DNA from: Dictyoglomota bacterium
GTDB taxonomy: Bacteria; Coprothermobacterota; Coprothermobacteria; Coprothermobacterales; JAADFF01
Assembly: GCA_013153035.1 (NCBI GenBank)
Contig: JAADFF010000086.1
Location: 1-64,000, forward strand
Direction of reading: 5' to 3'
Length of the DNA stretch: 64,000 nt
Shown: piece after piece, positions 8,929 through 18,394 of the stretch
How positions within the stretch are numbered: position 1 is the stretch's first letter
Layout: every line of letters starts with the position of its first letter
Program-made: the position numbers and the translations under genes
Notes under the pieces: model-generated
Database searches by the model: none
What the model saw: the letters and a program-made list of their open reading frames with translations, nothing else
What the model was told of the DNA's origin: nothing

Positions 8929-9966
8929 CTAAATAAGAAACATAGCATCGCCAAATGAGAAAAATCTATATCCACGATTTAAAGCTTCTTTGTAAAGCCT
9001 TAATACCTTTTCTCTGTCGTAAAAGGCACTAACAAGCATTAGAAGCGTACTTTTAGGCAAATGGAAGTTCGTGATAAGGCTATCTACAACCTTAAACTTA
9101 TATCCGGGATAGATAAACAGTTGAGACTCACCCATGTATGGTTTAATCTCATCATCTGAAGCGGCTGTTTCAAGTGCCCTAACAACAGTTGTACCAACGG
9201 CAATAACCCTCTTACCATTTGACTTTGTCTGTTTAATAATATTGACGGTAGCTTCTGGCACTTCAAGATATTCACTGTGTATTCTATGATGTCTAATATC
9301 CTCCTCTTTAACAGGCTCAAATGTACCAAGCCCAACATGCAGGGTAATATAGGCAATATTCACCCCCATATTTTGGATTTTGGCAAGCAATTCTGGTGTA
9401 AAGTGAAGACCGGCTGTTGGAGCTGCAACAGAACCCTCTTTTTCAGCAAATACTGTTTGATACATCTCGGGAGGCACTTTACCACCAGATTTAATATAAG
9501 GGGGCAATGGCATGATTCCTTTCTTGTCTAAAAATCTCATAACATCTTCAAAAGACATATTCTCAAAGGACACATTGAAAATTTTATCGTTTCTGCCATG
9601 AACATTGATCTTTACATTGTCCACTACAAGGTATGAGGGCACCTTGACCTTTTTAGCAGGTCTGAGAAGAGCCTCCCAAGTGCCATCTTCATTAGGTCTA
9701 AGCAGAAACAGTTCTATTTTTGCACCTGTAGGCTTATTCACAAACAGTCGTGCCTTCATAACTTTAGTATTATTAAGCACAAGGAGGTCACCGGGCTCTA
9801 AAAATTTAACAATGTCTCTAAAAATAACATGGTGCACCTCACCGGTCTTTCTATTAACAACCATAAGTTTACAACTATCTCGTGGATCTGCGGGCTCCTG
9901 TGCGATAGCCTCTTCTGGAAGTTCATAATCGTATGCCTCAAGTTTGTAAATATAATCATCTGTCAT
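8929..9966 (-). CDS. queA: S-adenosylmethionine:tRNA ribosyltransferase-isomerase
   Basis: This 345-residue enzyme transfers the ribosyl part of SAM to preQ1-tRNA, giving epoxyqueuosine. The N-terminus YDYELPEEAIAQEPADPRD and the motifs LLVLNNTKVMKARL, VAAPTAGLHFT and LITNFHLPKSTLLMLVSAF are diagnostic. It overlaps the upstream queH stop by 4 nt (ATGA) and ends 11 nt before tgt, so the three act as one pathway unit. Confidence 0.97.
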   Translation of the reverse strand: MTDDYIYKLEAYDYELPEEAIAQEPADPRDSCKLMVVNRKTGEVHHVIFRDIVKFLEPGDLLVLNNTKVMKARLFVNKPTGAKIELFLLRPNEDGTWEALLRPAKKVKVPSYLVVDNVKINVHGRNDKIFNVSFENMSFEDVMRFLDKKGIMPLPPYIKSGGKVPPEMYQTVFAEKEGSVAAPTAGLHFTPELLAKIQNMGVNIAYITLHVGLGTFEPVKEEDIRHHRIHSEYLEVPEATVNIIKQTKSNGKRVIAVGTTVVRALETAASDDEIKPYMGESQLFIYPGYKFKVVDSLITNFHLPKSTLLMLVSAFYDREKVLRLYKEALNRGYRFFSFGDAMFLI

Positions 9967-10523
9967 AGCTTAAACCACCCACCCTTCATTCTCATTTGCC
10001 ATGCCTCAGCTTCAGAAAAAACACAACCACAATATTTTTGCCTATATATCCCAAGCTCTTTAGCATGGTCTTCACTATATCTATAATAAGGGGAAAAGTC
10101 AACTTTTAGATATTCAAGGTCGTAATCTTTGGCCACCTTCTCTGCCTCACGGTATATTAGTTCTTTAATCTGATACGGAGATATTGTCAATGTTGTAGAA
10201 AAATAATGAAATCCATACTTCTTGGCAAACTGAGCTATCCACTGAAACCGTATCCTATAACAACATCCACACCTATCATCGGATACACCACACTCTTTAA
10301 ACCATTCTTTCGCATCCCATACCATAGGGGCAAATCCAGGAATACTTTCTACTCTTACTACATCTAAGAAACCATCTCTTCGCCTTATCCATTCTGAAAG
10401 AGGATGAATATTGGGATTATAGAAAACAGCAAACACATCCCAATCATGTAGGTGCTCTTTGATATAAGCAATAGATCCAAGAAGACATGGTCCACAGCAG
10501 GTGTGAAGAAGAACTTTCTTCAC
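9963..10523 (-). CDS. queH: Epoxyqueuosine reductase QueH
   Basis: QueH, the non-B12 alternative to QueG, reduces epoxyqueuosine to queuosine in tRNA. The 186-residue protein has the paired cysteines of HTCCGPC near the N-terminus, then DDRCGCCYRIR and KYCGCVFSE, the cluster- and metal-binding motifs of this family. I placed the start at GTG 10523: it overlaps the ruvB stop (GTGA) and has GGAGG 8 nt upstream. A longer frame would begin at a TTG inside that ribosome site. The pathway ends here with tgt and queA downstream; preQ1 synthesis genes are not in the window. Confidence 0.93.
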   Translation of the reverse strand: MKKVLLHTCCGPCLLGSIAYIKEHLHDWDVFAVFYNPNIHPLSEWIRRRDGFLDVVRVESIPGFAPMVWDAKEWFKECGVSDDRCGCCYRIRFQWIAQFAKKYGFHYFSTTLTISPYQIKELIYREAEKVAKDYDLEYLKVDFSPYYRYSEDHAKELGIYRQKYCGCVFSEAEAWQMRMKGGWFKL

Positions 10524-11416
10524 GATACAAACCTCCAACCTTTTGCCGTCAGTTTTCTGCCACGAGAAGTAAGGAGTATGAATCCATCAGCAAGCAGAGA
10601 GGGCTCTATAATTTCCTGAATAGTGCTCACGCTCTCCCCCATTGCTGCGGCAATAGCCTTCACACCGGCTGGTCCACCATTAAACATATGTGCAAGTACA
10701 GACAGATATCGCCTTTCTCTGCGATCAAGTCCAAACTCCGTATCATAGTCTATGATTTCCAAAAGCATTTCAACATGCTCTTTATCTATAAGATCTATGC
10801 TTCTAGTAGTGGCAAAGTCTTTCAGACGCTCAAGAATTAATATCAGCCTTCTGGGCGTATGACGAGAAATTTTTATAACATAATCTTTAGCATCGGGAGT
10901 AAATAAGAAACTATCTGCGTAGAGGTCAATCATCTTGTAAAAATCATCCTTTTCATAATCTCCCACATGAATAACAATAGAAAAACGGGAACGCAATGGG
11001 GGAGATATCTTATCCTCCATCGTAGTAGCCCCAATGAGGGTAAACGGACTTAGCGATATGTGTTTAACTTTACCCTTTCCGATGAGAACATCTATCTCAA
11101 ACCTATCGATAGCAGGATATAAAATTTCTTCAACAGCAGAAGGAAGTCTATGAATCTCATCTATAAATAATATACTTCCAGGAGATAGCTTCAGTAATAT
11201 AGAAACAATATCTTTGGGTTTGCTAACGGCACCGCCAATAATGCGCACAAGAGAGGTTCCCATGTTCTCAGCCATATAACTGGCAAGTGTTGTTTTTCCT
11301 ACACCAGGAGGACCAACAAGTAACATATGGGGAAGAATTTCTCCTCTATCAAGACTGCCCTTTAATACTTCATCTATAAGACGGCTAATTTTACGTGGTA
11401 TGACGATCTGTTTCAT
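10520..11416 (-). CDS. ruvB: Holliday junction branch migration ATPase RuvB, short form
   Basis: This AAA+ motor drives branch migration with RuvA. Walker A is GPPGVGKTT (about 35-43), Walker B is ILFIDEIHR, and an arginine-finger region (LRSRFS) and a C-terminal winged helix (GGPAGVKAIAAAMGES) are present. At 298 residues it is shorter than the usual 330 or so. The N-terminal RP-(x)n-GQ segment that wraps the nucleotide is missing, and the sensor motif reads GATTMED instead of GATTRAG. The start is supported by AGGTGAT and overlaps ruvA by 26 nt, so truncation by annotation error is unlikely. Confidence 0.92.
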   Translation of the reverse strand: MKQIVIPRKISRLIDEVLKGSLDRGEILPHMLLVGPPGVGKTTLASYMAENMGTSLVRIIGGAVSKPKDIVSILLKLSPGSILFIDEIHRLPSAVEEILYPAIDRFEIDVLIGKGKVKHISLSPFTLIGATTMEDKISPPLRSRFSIVIHVGDYEKDDFYKMIDLYADSFLFTPDAKDYVIKISRHTPRRLILILERLKDFATTRSIDLIDKEHVEMLLEIIDYDTEFGLDRRERRYLSVLAHMFNGGPAGVKAIAAAMGESVSTIQEIIEPSLLADGFILLTSRGRKLTAKGWRFVS

Positions 11417-11972
11417 CGTCTATCACCTGCATAACTTTCCTTAATATATCATCAAATTTCATGTTGTCTGTGATGGCTCCCTTGGCATATAGTTTGGCGA
11501 ACGCAGTATCTACATCCTTCTTATCGTATCCCCAAGATACAAGTACATGCTTTATTTCTGAGATTTCAGATACATTCAAGCTTATCTCTTCCATAAGCTC
11601 AGCAATGATGCGATGGGCTGTCTTTTTACCAATACCTTTAACAGAGGCAAGTGTATTTTCATCACCGTAAGCAATGATTTTTAGAAGATATTCTGAGGGA
11701 TAGGAGGACAATATACCGGCAGCTCTCTTTGCACCCACATTCTTCAAACCCCTTAATTTATCCCATAATCGGTAATCATCAAGAGATGAAAAGAGATATG
11801 CCACAGGAGAACCACCTTGCGGGATATCTATGTACACAAACCAGTTACCTCTTTTAGGATACTCTGATATATAACATGCAGGAACACACTCAAATAATAT
11901 ATGAGATTTATACGGCTTCAACCATACAAATCCGTTTTCCTTATATATAATTCCACCTGTTTTAACAATCAC
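11391..11972 (-). CDS. ruvA: Holliday junction DNA-binding protein RuvA
   Basis: This 193-residue protein binds the four-way junction and loads RuvB. It has an N-terminal OB-like domain, two helix-hairpin-helix motifs (LRGLKNVGAKRAAGIL and LASVKGIGKKTAHRIIAEL), and a C-terminal three-helix domain that contacts RuvB (about 140-190). The N-terminal domain is diverged. The GTG start overlaps the end of ruvC by 11 nt. ruvC-ruvA-ruvB form one overlapping unit. Confidence 0.93.
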   Translation of the reverse strand: MIVKTGGIIYKENGFVWLKPYKSHILFECVPACYISEYPKRGNWFVYIDIPQGGSPVAYLFSSLDDYRLWDKLRGLKNVGAKRAAGILSSYPSEYLLKIIAYGDENTLASVKGIGKKTAHRIIAELMEEISLNVSEISEIKHVLVSWGYDKKDVDTAFAKLYAKGAITDNMKFDDILRKVMQVIDDETDRHTT

Positions 11973-12456
11973 CTTCTATCACCGCCAACGCTATAGCAAC
12001 TGCATCTATTACATCATCAATAATAGCATACCAAGGTACACCAGTAGCCCTAATATTGTCACTAAATACCTGAACAACAGCCTCCCTAACAGCATCTTTA
12101 CCTTTACCAAACATATAAGCTCCTACAGCAGATTTCACCACTTTAGGTAAACACTCAACAATACTGGCATTATAGAGAGAAAATATATATTTCATTACAC
12201 CACGAGCCTCTGCCACAGATAATGCCGTAGTAACATTCCTACCCCAAACAAGTTTCTCCATTCCAACAATATCTGGAGGATATAAATCGGCAAAAAAAGA
12301 GGTCGTCTTGGCTATAGCACCAAGACGACCTTCCACATCTTCTTCAGTTAAGTCAATAAGCATAATATTCAACAGAGATTTTTCATCCTTATCAACATGA
12401 AAAACAGATATTCCTACCCGTGTTGTACCAGGGTCAACTCCCCATACTATGCTCAC
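11962..12456 (-). CDS. ruvC: Holliday junction resolvase RuvC
   Basis: This 164-residue endonuclease cleaves junctions after RuvAB migration. It has an RNase H-like fold with acidic residues in WGVDPGTTRVG (Asp7), VGMEKLVWG (Glu) and the C-terminal IIDDVIDAVAIALAV. It overlaps the yebC stop by 4 nt (ATGA). The yebC-ruvC-ruvA-ruvB order is widespread in bacteria. Confidence 0.96.
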   Translation of the reverse strand: MSIVWGVDPGTTRVGISVFHVDKDEKSLLNIMLIDLTEEDVEGRLGAIAKTTSFFADLYPPDIVGMEKLVWGRNVTTALSVAEARGVMKYIFSLYNASIVECLPKVVKSAVGAYMFGKGKDAVREAVVQVFSDNIRATGVPWYAIIDDVIDAVAIALAVIEGDC

Positions 12457-13205
12457 GCCATAAGTGCCTCCAGCTCTTCTGGAGATATATCGAAGTTGGC
12501 ATGAACATTTTGCACATCATCGTGATCTTCCAAAACCTGTATAAGTTTTATTAATTTCTCCGCTGTCTCACCAGATACTGCTACATAATTCTTAGGCAGA
12601 AAAGTCAGTTCGGAATGCTCTATAGCTATACCTTGATTCTTCAAAGCTTCCAAGACATTGGTGTAATCTTTGGGATCTGTAACAATTTCTATAACCTCAT
12701 CTTCTTCTTTAACATCCTCTGCACCAAGATCAATAATCTCTAGCATAAACTCATCAGTATTACTTATTTGGTCAGCTTTAATAGTTATGACACCTTTTCT
12801 CTCGAAAATCCATGCTACAGCCCCAGCCTCAGCCATAGAACCGCCGTACTTAGAAAATATATGCCTAATTTCACCTGCGGTTCTATTCCGGTTATCGGTC
12901 ATAGCTTCAACCAAAATAGCTACTCCGCCAGGACCATAACCCTCATATGTAACCTCTTCTATGTTTTCACCACCAAGCTCACCGGTACCCTTTTTAATAG
13001 CCCTTTCAATATTTTCTTTGGGCATATTGGCCGCAAGGGCCTTGTCAATAGCTATTCTTAGGCGAACATTTGTTTCAGGATTTGGGCCACCATTTTTGGC
13101 AGCCACCTGTATTTCCCTGGCAAGCTTGGTAAACAATTTACCCTTACGGGCATCCATTCTGGACTTCTTAGCCCTAATATTGTGCCACTTTGAATGACCT
13201 GCCAC
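12453..13205 (-). CDS. yebC: YebC/PmpR-family protein
   Basis: The 250-residue protein begins AGHSKWHNIRAKKSRMDARKGK, the hallmark of the family. Members act as transcription regulators or, as shown for some, assist ribosomes at difficult peptide motifs. GPGGVAILVEAMTDNRNRT and the acidic C-terminal domain are also typical. GTG start with GGGAGG upstream. It sits before ruvCAB and follows pdxT. Confidence 0.95.
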   Translation of the reverse strand: MAGHSKWHNIRAKKSRMDARKGKLFTKLAREIQVAAKNGGPNPETNVRLRIAIDKALAANMPKENIERAIKKGTGELGGENIEEVTYEGYGPGGVAILVEAMTDNRNRTAGEIRHIFSKYGGSMAEAGAVAWIFERKGVITIKADQISNTDEFMLEIIDLGAEDVKEEDEVIEIVTDPKDYTNVLEALKNQGIAIEHSELTFLPKNYVAVSGETAEKLIKLIQVLEDHDDVQNVHANFDISPEELEALMA

Positions 13206-13209
13206 TTCA

Positions 13210-13800
13210 TTAAACCTCCCCTTTAACCATCTTCACGAAATATTCATGTACCCTATAATCATCCGTCAATTCAGGATGGAATGTAGATGCGAGGAAATTA
13301 CCTTCTCTAACAAGCACTGGATCCCCATCATATGTAGCCAAGACCTTAACAGCAGGACCAACCTTCACTATACGAGGAGCCCTTATAAACACAGCATGGA
13401 GAGGCTCATCTTCGCCAAGTTCATGCTCTTCGAGAAATACTTCCCTACTGGCTATCTGTCTTCCATAGGCATTTCTTTCAATAACCATATCAATCATACC
13501 AAATGGCTTAACCCTATCTGAACCTGCACCAATATCTTTGGCAAGCAGAATAGAACCGGCGCATGTTCCATATGCAGGAAGCCCCTCTTCAAATGCCTTT
13601 TTCAGTGCATCCCACATACCACGACGGAGCATAATTGTTGTCATAGCCGTGCTCTCGCCACCAGGCAAGATAATACCATCAATACCATGCAGATCTCTTG
13701 GCAGTCTAACATCTTTAACCTCTACCCCAAGAGTCTCAAGCATAGCCATATGCTCCTCAAAATCTCCCTGAACAGCCAAAACTCCTATTGTCACCATCAT
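13210..13800 (-). CDS. pdxT: Pyridoxal 5'-phosphate synthase glutaminase subunit PdxT
   Basis: This class I amidotransferase releases ammonia from glutamine for PdxS. The triad is visible as Cys in GTCAGSI (about residue 80) and His/Glu in TFHPELTDD near the C-terminus. LPGGESTAM and the N-terminal IGVLAVQGDFEEH are family motifs. The start codon could be ATG 13800, which overlaps the pdxS stop, ATG 13797, or an upstream in-frame GTG. Confidence 0.96.
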   Translation of the reverse strand: MMVTIGVLAVQGDFEEHMAMLETLGVEVKDVRLPRDLHGIDGIILPGGESTAMTTIMLRRGMWDALKKAFEEGLPAYGTCAGSILLAKDIGAGSDRVKPFGMIDMVIERNAYGRQIASREVFLEEHELGEDEPLHAVFIRAPRIVKVGPAVKVLATYDGDPVLVREGNFLASTFHPELTDDYRVHEYFVKMVKGEV

Positions 13801-14687
13801 TACCACCCCCTGTTCTGAAGCAGCTCTTCTTCGCTTAGTTTGGAAACATCTATACCTTTCATAGCTTCACCAAGACCCTTGGAGACTTCAGCCAGTATCT
13901 CCGGCTCTCTCCAGTAGGTAACAGCCTCTACAATAGCCCTTGCTCTCTCCCTTGGGTTATTAGATTTAAATATGCCAGAACCAACAAATACACCATCAGA
14001 ACCTAACCACATCATGAGAGCAGCATCTGCAGGTGTAGCAATGCCACCAGCTGCAAAATTAACAACGGGGAGTCGACCTAGCTCTCTTACCTCTTCAAGT
14101 AAATACAGTGGGGCTCCCCATTCTTTTGCAAGAACAATAAGCTCTTCATCATCCGCAAGAACAACTCTCTTGATTTGCTCATTCATTGTACGCATATGCT
14201 TAACGGCCTCCACGACATTACCTGTACCTGCCTCACCTTTGGTACGAATCATTGCAGCACCTTCTGCAATTCTTCGCAGTGCCTCTCCAAGATTTCGGGC
14301 ACCACATACAAATGGCACGGCAAACTCTTTCTTGTCAATGTGATACTTTTCATCGGCAGGCGTAAGAACCTCACTCTCATCGATAAAATCAACCTCTAGT
14401 GACTGAAGTATTAAAGCCTCTGTAAAATGACCTATTCTCACCTTTGCCATAACAGGAATAGAAACAGCATCACGAATCTCCTCTACAATCTTAGGATCTG
14501 CCATACGGGCAACGCCGCCCTCTTTTCTGATGTCAGCAGGTACACGCTCAAGTGCCATAACGGCAACAGCACCGGCCTCTTCAGCAATAACAGCCTGCTC
14601 AGGTGTGGTAACATCCATAATTACGCCACCTTTCAACATCTGAGCAAGGCCTCTTTTCAATCTATCTGTTCCGTAATACTCTACCAA
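13800..14687 (-). CDS. pdxS: Pyridoxal 5'-phosphate synthase subunit PdxS
   Basis: This TIM-barrel subunit of the DXP-independent vitamin B6 pathway builds PLP from ribose 5-phosphate, glyceraldehyde 3-phosphate and ammonia. The 295-residue protein has [13 protein letters not shown], the catalytic Lys in [10 protein letters not shown] (about 81) and [18 protein letters not shown]. It starts at TTG 14687 with GAGGTGAT upstream. PLP made here would serve HisC and other aminotransferases. Confidence 0.97.
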   Translation of the reverse strand: MVEYYGTDRLKRGLAQMLKGGVIMDVTTPEQAVIAEEAGAVAVMALERVPADIRKEGGVARMADPKIVEEIRDAVSIPVMAKVRIGHFTEALILQSLEVDFIDESEVLTPADEKYHIDKKEFAVPFVCGARNLGEALRRIAEGAAMIRTKGEAGTGNVVEAVKHMRTMNEQIKRVVLADDEELIVLAKEWGAPLYLLEEVRELGRLPVVNFAAGGIATPADAALMMWLGSDGVFVGSGIFKSNNPRERARAIVEAVTYWREPEILAEVSKGLGEAMKGIDVSKLSEEELLQNRGW

Positions 14688-14688
14688 C

Positions 14689-16191
14689 TTACATCACCTC
14701 TTCCCCTAAATATTTAAGAGCTAACCCCTCCAAAATAGGTGCGACATAACTGTCACCACCTAATATTTTATCTCCAATTAGAGGTTTATGGGTATCTACC
14801 CATTCTTTGCCATGCGAAGATAGCATATCATATATATCTTTAATGAAAATAGCCTTATATATCATAAGGCTCTCACCTGCCACAATATAAGCAAGATCTT
14901 GCAAAACAACATGAAGATTATCAACGCTAACAGCACCAAGAGAAATAACATCCTCCTGTAAAGCAGATGTATAATAGTTATCAACTGAGGCAGGATGAGA
15001 AAGAACTCTTATATGTGCCATACGCGACGCCGCCATATACTGAACAATCATAAAACCAGATTCCAAACCGGGTTCTTTGGTTAAAAACGGAGTTAGCCCC
15101 CTTTCTTTATTGTAGCGCGGATTTAGAAGCCATTCCATATGTGCTATAGACACATTACCCATGTCGGCAATGGCTGTCTTTAGAGATTCCGAAACCCATG
15201 CTATGGGAGCACCATGAAAATTACCACCAGAAAGGACTTCTTCTTCAAACACCAAAGGGTTATCGGTTACGGCATTAATTTCTTCATCTATAAGATTTTC
15301 TGTCAGCTCAATAGCCCGGGCAATAGGCGAAGCTATTTGAGGAAAACATCTAATAGAATAACTATCTTGAACCATCTCCGGATGTCTGTCTATGAGTTTA
15401 GAACCTTTCAGCTTTTCCCTTATAATCTGAGCAACTTCAAGAGCGTATTTATCACGACGCACCTTATGAATACGAGGATCAAACGGCGTAGAAACTGTTT
15501 CCATCACTTCTGCAAATACAGCAAAGGTAGAAAGGTAGCAACTCCAAATATTTTTTGTCTTGAGATATGCATCAATAAGCATAGAAAGCATAAAATGTGT
15601 ACCATTCAGAAGTGCAAGACCTTCCTTCGCATCAAGCTGAAAAGTTGGTGGCATTCCAGCTTTCTCAAAAGCCTCAGCTGCATTCATACGCTTTCCTTTA
15701 TAGAAAACATCACCTTCCCCTATAACAGCAAGCGCGAGATGAGATAGGGGAGCTAAATCACCACTAGCTCCTACAGAGCCCCAACGTGGTACGACAGGAT
15801 GAATATGGGCGTTGAGCATATCAACGAGTCGCTGAAGAAGTGCTGGTCTGACACCAGAGTATCCTTTAGAAAAAGAGTTAATTAGTAAAAACAACATCCC
15901 CCTAGAAACCACTTCTGGAACAGGATCTCCTACACCAACAGCGTGACTTCTAACAATGTTATGTTGTAGATCTTTCAGATGGTCTGGCAAGATAACAGTA
16001 TCTTTAAGAGCTCCGAATCCCGTATTAATACCATACATAACACGGCCTTCTGCGGTAAAGGCTTCTATTCTATCTCTAAGATGTTTAACCCTTTCAACTA
16101 AAGAAGGGGAAAGGCTGATAACCTTTCCCCTATACACAACATCAACATAATCATGTAATGTTGCTTCCCCCTTTAGAACAACAGTATGCAT
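14689..16191 (-). CDS. hutH: Histidine ammonia-lyase
   Basis: This enzyme removes ammonia from histidine to give urocanate, the first step of histidine fermentation to glutamate. The MIO cofactor forms from Ala142-Ser143-Gly144 in [16 protein letters not shown], at the same Ser position I recall for Pseudomonas HutH. YGINTGFG and RSHAVGVG (His83) support histidine specificity, though other aromatic lyases share the fold. The 500-residue length fits. The start was set to ATG 16191 after GGGAGGGGG; an in-frame upstream ATG overlaps mmdB. No other hut gene is in the window. Confidence 0.93.
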   Translation of the reverse strand: MHTVVLKGEATLHDYVDVVYRGKVISLSPSLVERVKHLRDRIEAFTAEGRVMYGINTGFGALKDTVILPDHLKDLQHNIVRSHAVGVGDPVPEVVSRGMLFLLINSFSKGYSGVRPALLQRLVDMLNAHIHPVVPRWGSVGASGDLAPLSHLALAVIGEGDVFYKGKRMNAAEAFEKAGMPPTFQLDAKEGLALLNGTHFMLSMLIDAYLKTKNIWSCYLSTFAVFAEVMETVSTPFDPRIHKVRRDKYALEVAQIIREKLKGSKLIDRHPEMVQDSYSIRCFPQIASPIARAIELTENLIDEEINAVTDNPLVFEEEVLSGGNFHGAPIAWVSESLKTAIADMGNVSIAHMEWLLNPRYNKERGLTPFLTKEPGLESGFMIVQYMAASRMAHIRVLSHPASVDNYYTSALQEDVISLGAVSVDNLHVVLQDLAYIVAGESLMIYKAIFIKDIYDMLSSHGKEWVDTHKPLIGDKILGGDSYVAPILEGLALKYLGEEVM

Positions 16192-16214
16192 ATATACCCC
16201 CTCCCTCGATTTCA

Positions 16215-17582
16215 TCATCTACCTAAGAAATAAGCAATAAAGGTACCTGCCGCAACTGCTGTTCCAATAACACCGGCTACATTTGGGCCCATGGCATGCA
16301 TTAACAAGAAGTTATGGGGGTCGGCTTCTTGCCCCACAACTTGGGACACTCGTGCAGCCATAGGTACAGCAGAAACACCAGCAGAACCTATAAGCGGATT
16401 TACCTTTCCTCCACTAATCTTGTAAAGTAGCTTTCCAAGGAGTACTCCACCCATTGTAGATGCGCCAAATGCTACAATACCCAGAGCAATAATCTCCATA
16501 GTTTGAACGGTTAAGAATCTATCAGCCTTCATAGACATACCTACAGATGTTGCCAAGAATATAGTAACAATATTGATAAGTTCATTTGCAGCAGTATTGG
16601 CAAGACGGTCAGTAACTCCTGTTTCTCTAAGCAAATTACCAAACATGAGAAAACCAATTAGTGGTAGAGCAGATGGAAGAAGCAGACCTGTAAGAATTGT
16701 CATAAATATCGGAAAGACAATTTTTTCAACCTTAGAAACAGGTCTCAATTGCTCCATTCTCACCTTGCGTTCCTCTTCAGTTGTTAGCCATTTCATAATT
16801 GGCGGCTGAATAAGAGGAACAAGTGACATATAGGTATATGCTGCAACAGCAATAGGACCAAGAAGGTGAGGAGCTAATTTAACAGCAAGATATATAGATG
16901 TAGGACCATCTGCACCACCAATAATACCGATAGCCGCAGCCTCCTTTACTGAGAAGCCTAACAGAACAGCTACAAACAGTGCTATATATACACCTATCTG
17001 TGCTGCAGCTCCAAGTAGGAAAGAAATAGGATAGGCAATAAGGGGACCAAAGTCTGTCATAGCCCCGACTCCCATAAAGATTAACAACGGAAAAATCTCA
17101 TTAACAACACCAAAGTACATAACATCACCAATAAGAGGTTTAGTTGGTGCAACAATATGATGTGCCTGACCACCCAATTTCTCAAGAATACTTACAAACT
17201 CTGGAGAAATAATATACATGTCTCCAGCAGGTGGAAGATTAGTCAAAAGTGCACCGAACGCAATGGGAACAAGTAGCAGAGGTTCAAACTTTTTAAAGAT
17301 ACCTAGATATAGAAGAATGAGGGCAATAAAAATCATAATAGAGTGTTTCCAATCAGGCATAGCTACCACAATAGCTATAACACCTACAATAATATTCAGA
17401 GTAGCCCATTTGCTTTTACGGAGATTATTAAGTCCATACAAAACAGCTATAATACCTAGAATTTCAAGAAGTATAGCTAAACCAAATGGTAATAATCCTT
17501 TAGTATCTTTGGGAAACAAAAGTGCATAAACACCACTCGTTTCCCATAGATTAACAAACGTCTTTACTATGGCTTCCCACAT
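16215..17582 (-). CDS. mmdB: Sodium-pumping decarboxylase beta subunit
   Basis: This integral membrane subunit couples decarboxylation of the carboxybiotin group to Na+ export. The 455-residue protein has about ten hydrophobic segments and the family motif GGADGPTSIYLA with the essential Asp, followed by later conserved regions (GSAGVSAVPMAARV and HAMGPNVAGVIG). An extra N-terminal hydrophobic part makes it longer than some homologues. It follows the biotin-carrier gene; the cluster context points to methylmalonyl-CoA and not oxaloacetate as substrate. Confidence 0.94.
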   Translation of the reverse strand: MWEAIVKTFVNLWETSGVYALLFPKDTKGLLPFGLAILLEILGIIAVLYGLNNLRKSKWATLNIIVGVIAIVVAMPDWKHSIMIFIALILLYLGIFKKFEPLLLVPIAFGALLTNLPPAGDMYIISPEFVSILEKLGGQAHHIVAPTKPLIGDVMYFGVVNEIFPLLIFMGVGAMTDFGPLIAYPISFLLGAAAQIGVYIALFVAVLLGFSVKEAAAIGIIGGADGPTSIYLAVKLAPHLLGPIAVAAYTYMSLVPLIQPPIMKWLTTEEERKVRMEQLRPVSKVEKIVFPIFMTILTGLLLPSALPLIGFLMFGNLLRETGVTDRLANTAANELINIVTIFLATSVGMSMKADRFLTVQTMEIIALGIVAFGASTMGGVLLGKLLYKISGGKVNPLIGSAGVSAVPMAARVSQVVGQEADPHNFLLMHAMGPNVAGVIGTAVAAGTFIAYFLGR

Positions 17583-17595
17583 AGTAAGCCCTCCT

Positions 17596-18021
17596 CTACT
17601 CTATCTCTATAAGAGGATCGCCTGTATTGAAGTTTGCCCCCTCTGAAACATATATCTTTTTCACAACACCAGCCTTAGGTGCTTTAACCTCATTTTCCAT
17701 TTTCATGGCCTCAAAAATAAGGAGGGTCTGACCATATTCAACATGGTCTCCTTCTTTTACTTTAATAGAAAGAACTTTACCAGGAATAGGTGCTTTAACT
17801 ATAGAATCACCACCTGCAGAAGGTTGAGTCGGAGCAGAAGTAGAAGTCTGAGTCTGAGCCGGCGTAGGTGCTGGAGCTGGAGCAGGAGTAGAAGCAGATG
17901 TCGAAGTAGAAGTTTGCACACGTTGTGTCGAAGTCACCACAGGAGTACCACCCACCTCTTCTATCTCTACCTCATATACCTTTCCGTTAACCTTAACCTT
18001 GTACACATATTTCTTTGCCAT
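17596..18021 (-). CDS. mmdC: Biotin carboxyl carrier subunit of the decarboxylase
   Basis: This 141-residue gamma subunit carries CO2 on biotin from the carboxyltransferase to the membrane pump. The biotinyl domain has EAMKMEN, whose second Lys is the attachment site. An N-terminal beta segment is followed by a flexible Ala/Pro/Thr/Ser-rich linker (about 35-70), as in OadA tails. The start was set to ATG 18021 after GGAGGTG. The biotin ligase at 32352 is the likely modifying enzyme. Confidence 0.95.
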   Translation of the reverse strand: MAKKYVYKVKVNGKVYEVEIEEVGGTPVVTSTQRVQTSTSTSASTPAPAPAPTPAQTQTSTSAPTQPSAGGDSIVKAPIPGKVLSIKVKEGDHVEYGQTLLIFEAMKMENEVKAPKAGVVKKIYVSEGANFNTGDPLIEIE

Positions 18022-18033
18022 TGATAACACCTC

Positions 18034-18381
18034 CTATATATCTTTCCTTTTAATAATAGGTATAGAAACAGCCGTCTTTCTCCTTATATGGTGAATAACA
18101 GCCATGGCTGCTGCTATATCAGCCTCAGTATCTTCCTCTCTAATAATAGCCTCTTCGCTCGTATGAGAAAGCGATACAACAGACTCTTGCTTTTCCACAG
18201 CAGGCTTTTGCTTAGGAGAAGCCACTTTGCCAATAAGCATCATGCCAAACATAGAAATCGTAAGCATGAGAAATACTGCACTCATGCCAATAATCATAAT
18301 TACCAAAGCCTCAAATAAGCGAGCTCCCAATGAAGCTGCAGCATTTGAAGCTGATGCAGTTGCCGCATATGCTATATACAT
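18034..18381 (-). CDS. mmdD: OadG-type small membrane subunit
   Basis: This 115-residue protein has one membrane helix (about 25-50, VIMIIGMSAVFLMLTISMFGMM) and a charged cytoplasmic tail that includes AAAMAVIHHIRR, the short motif conserved in delta/gamma (OadG) subunits. It holds the decarboxylase complex together. It sits between mmdA and mmdC in the canonical order. Confidence 0.9.
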   Translation of the reverse strand: MYIAYAATASASNAAASLGARLFEALVIMIIGMSAVFLMLTISMFGMMLIGKVASPKQKPAVEKQESVVSLSHTSEEAIIREEDTEADIAAAMAVIHHIRRKTAVSIPIIKRKDI

Positions 18382-18394
18382 CTATATCACCACC

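Noticed and set aside
17743-18024. Arg/Ser-rich plus-strand open frame
   Set aside because: It is the reverse complement of the Ala/Pro/Thr linker of the biotin carrier, so its SR repeats are a codon-use artefact.
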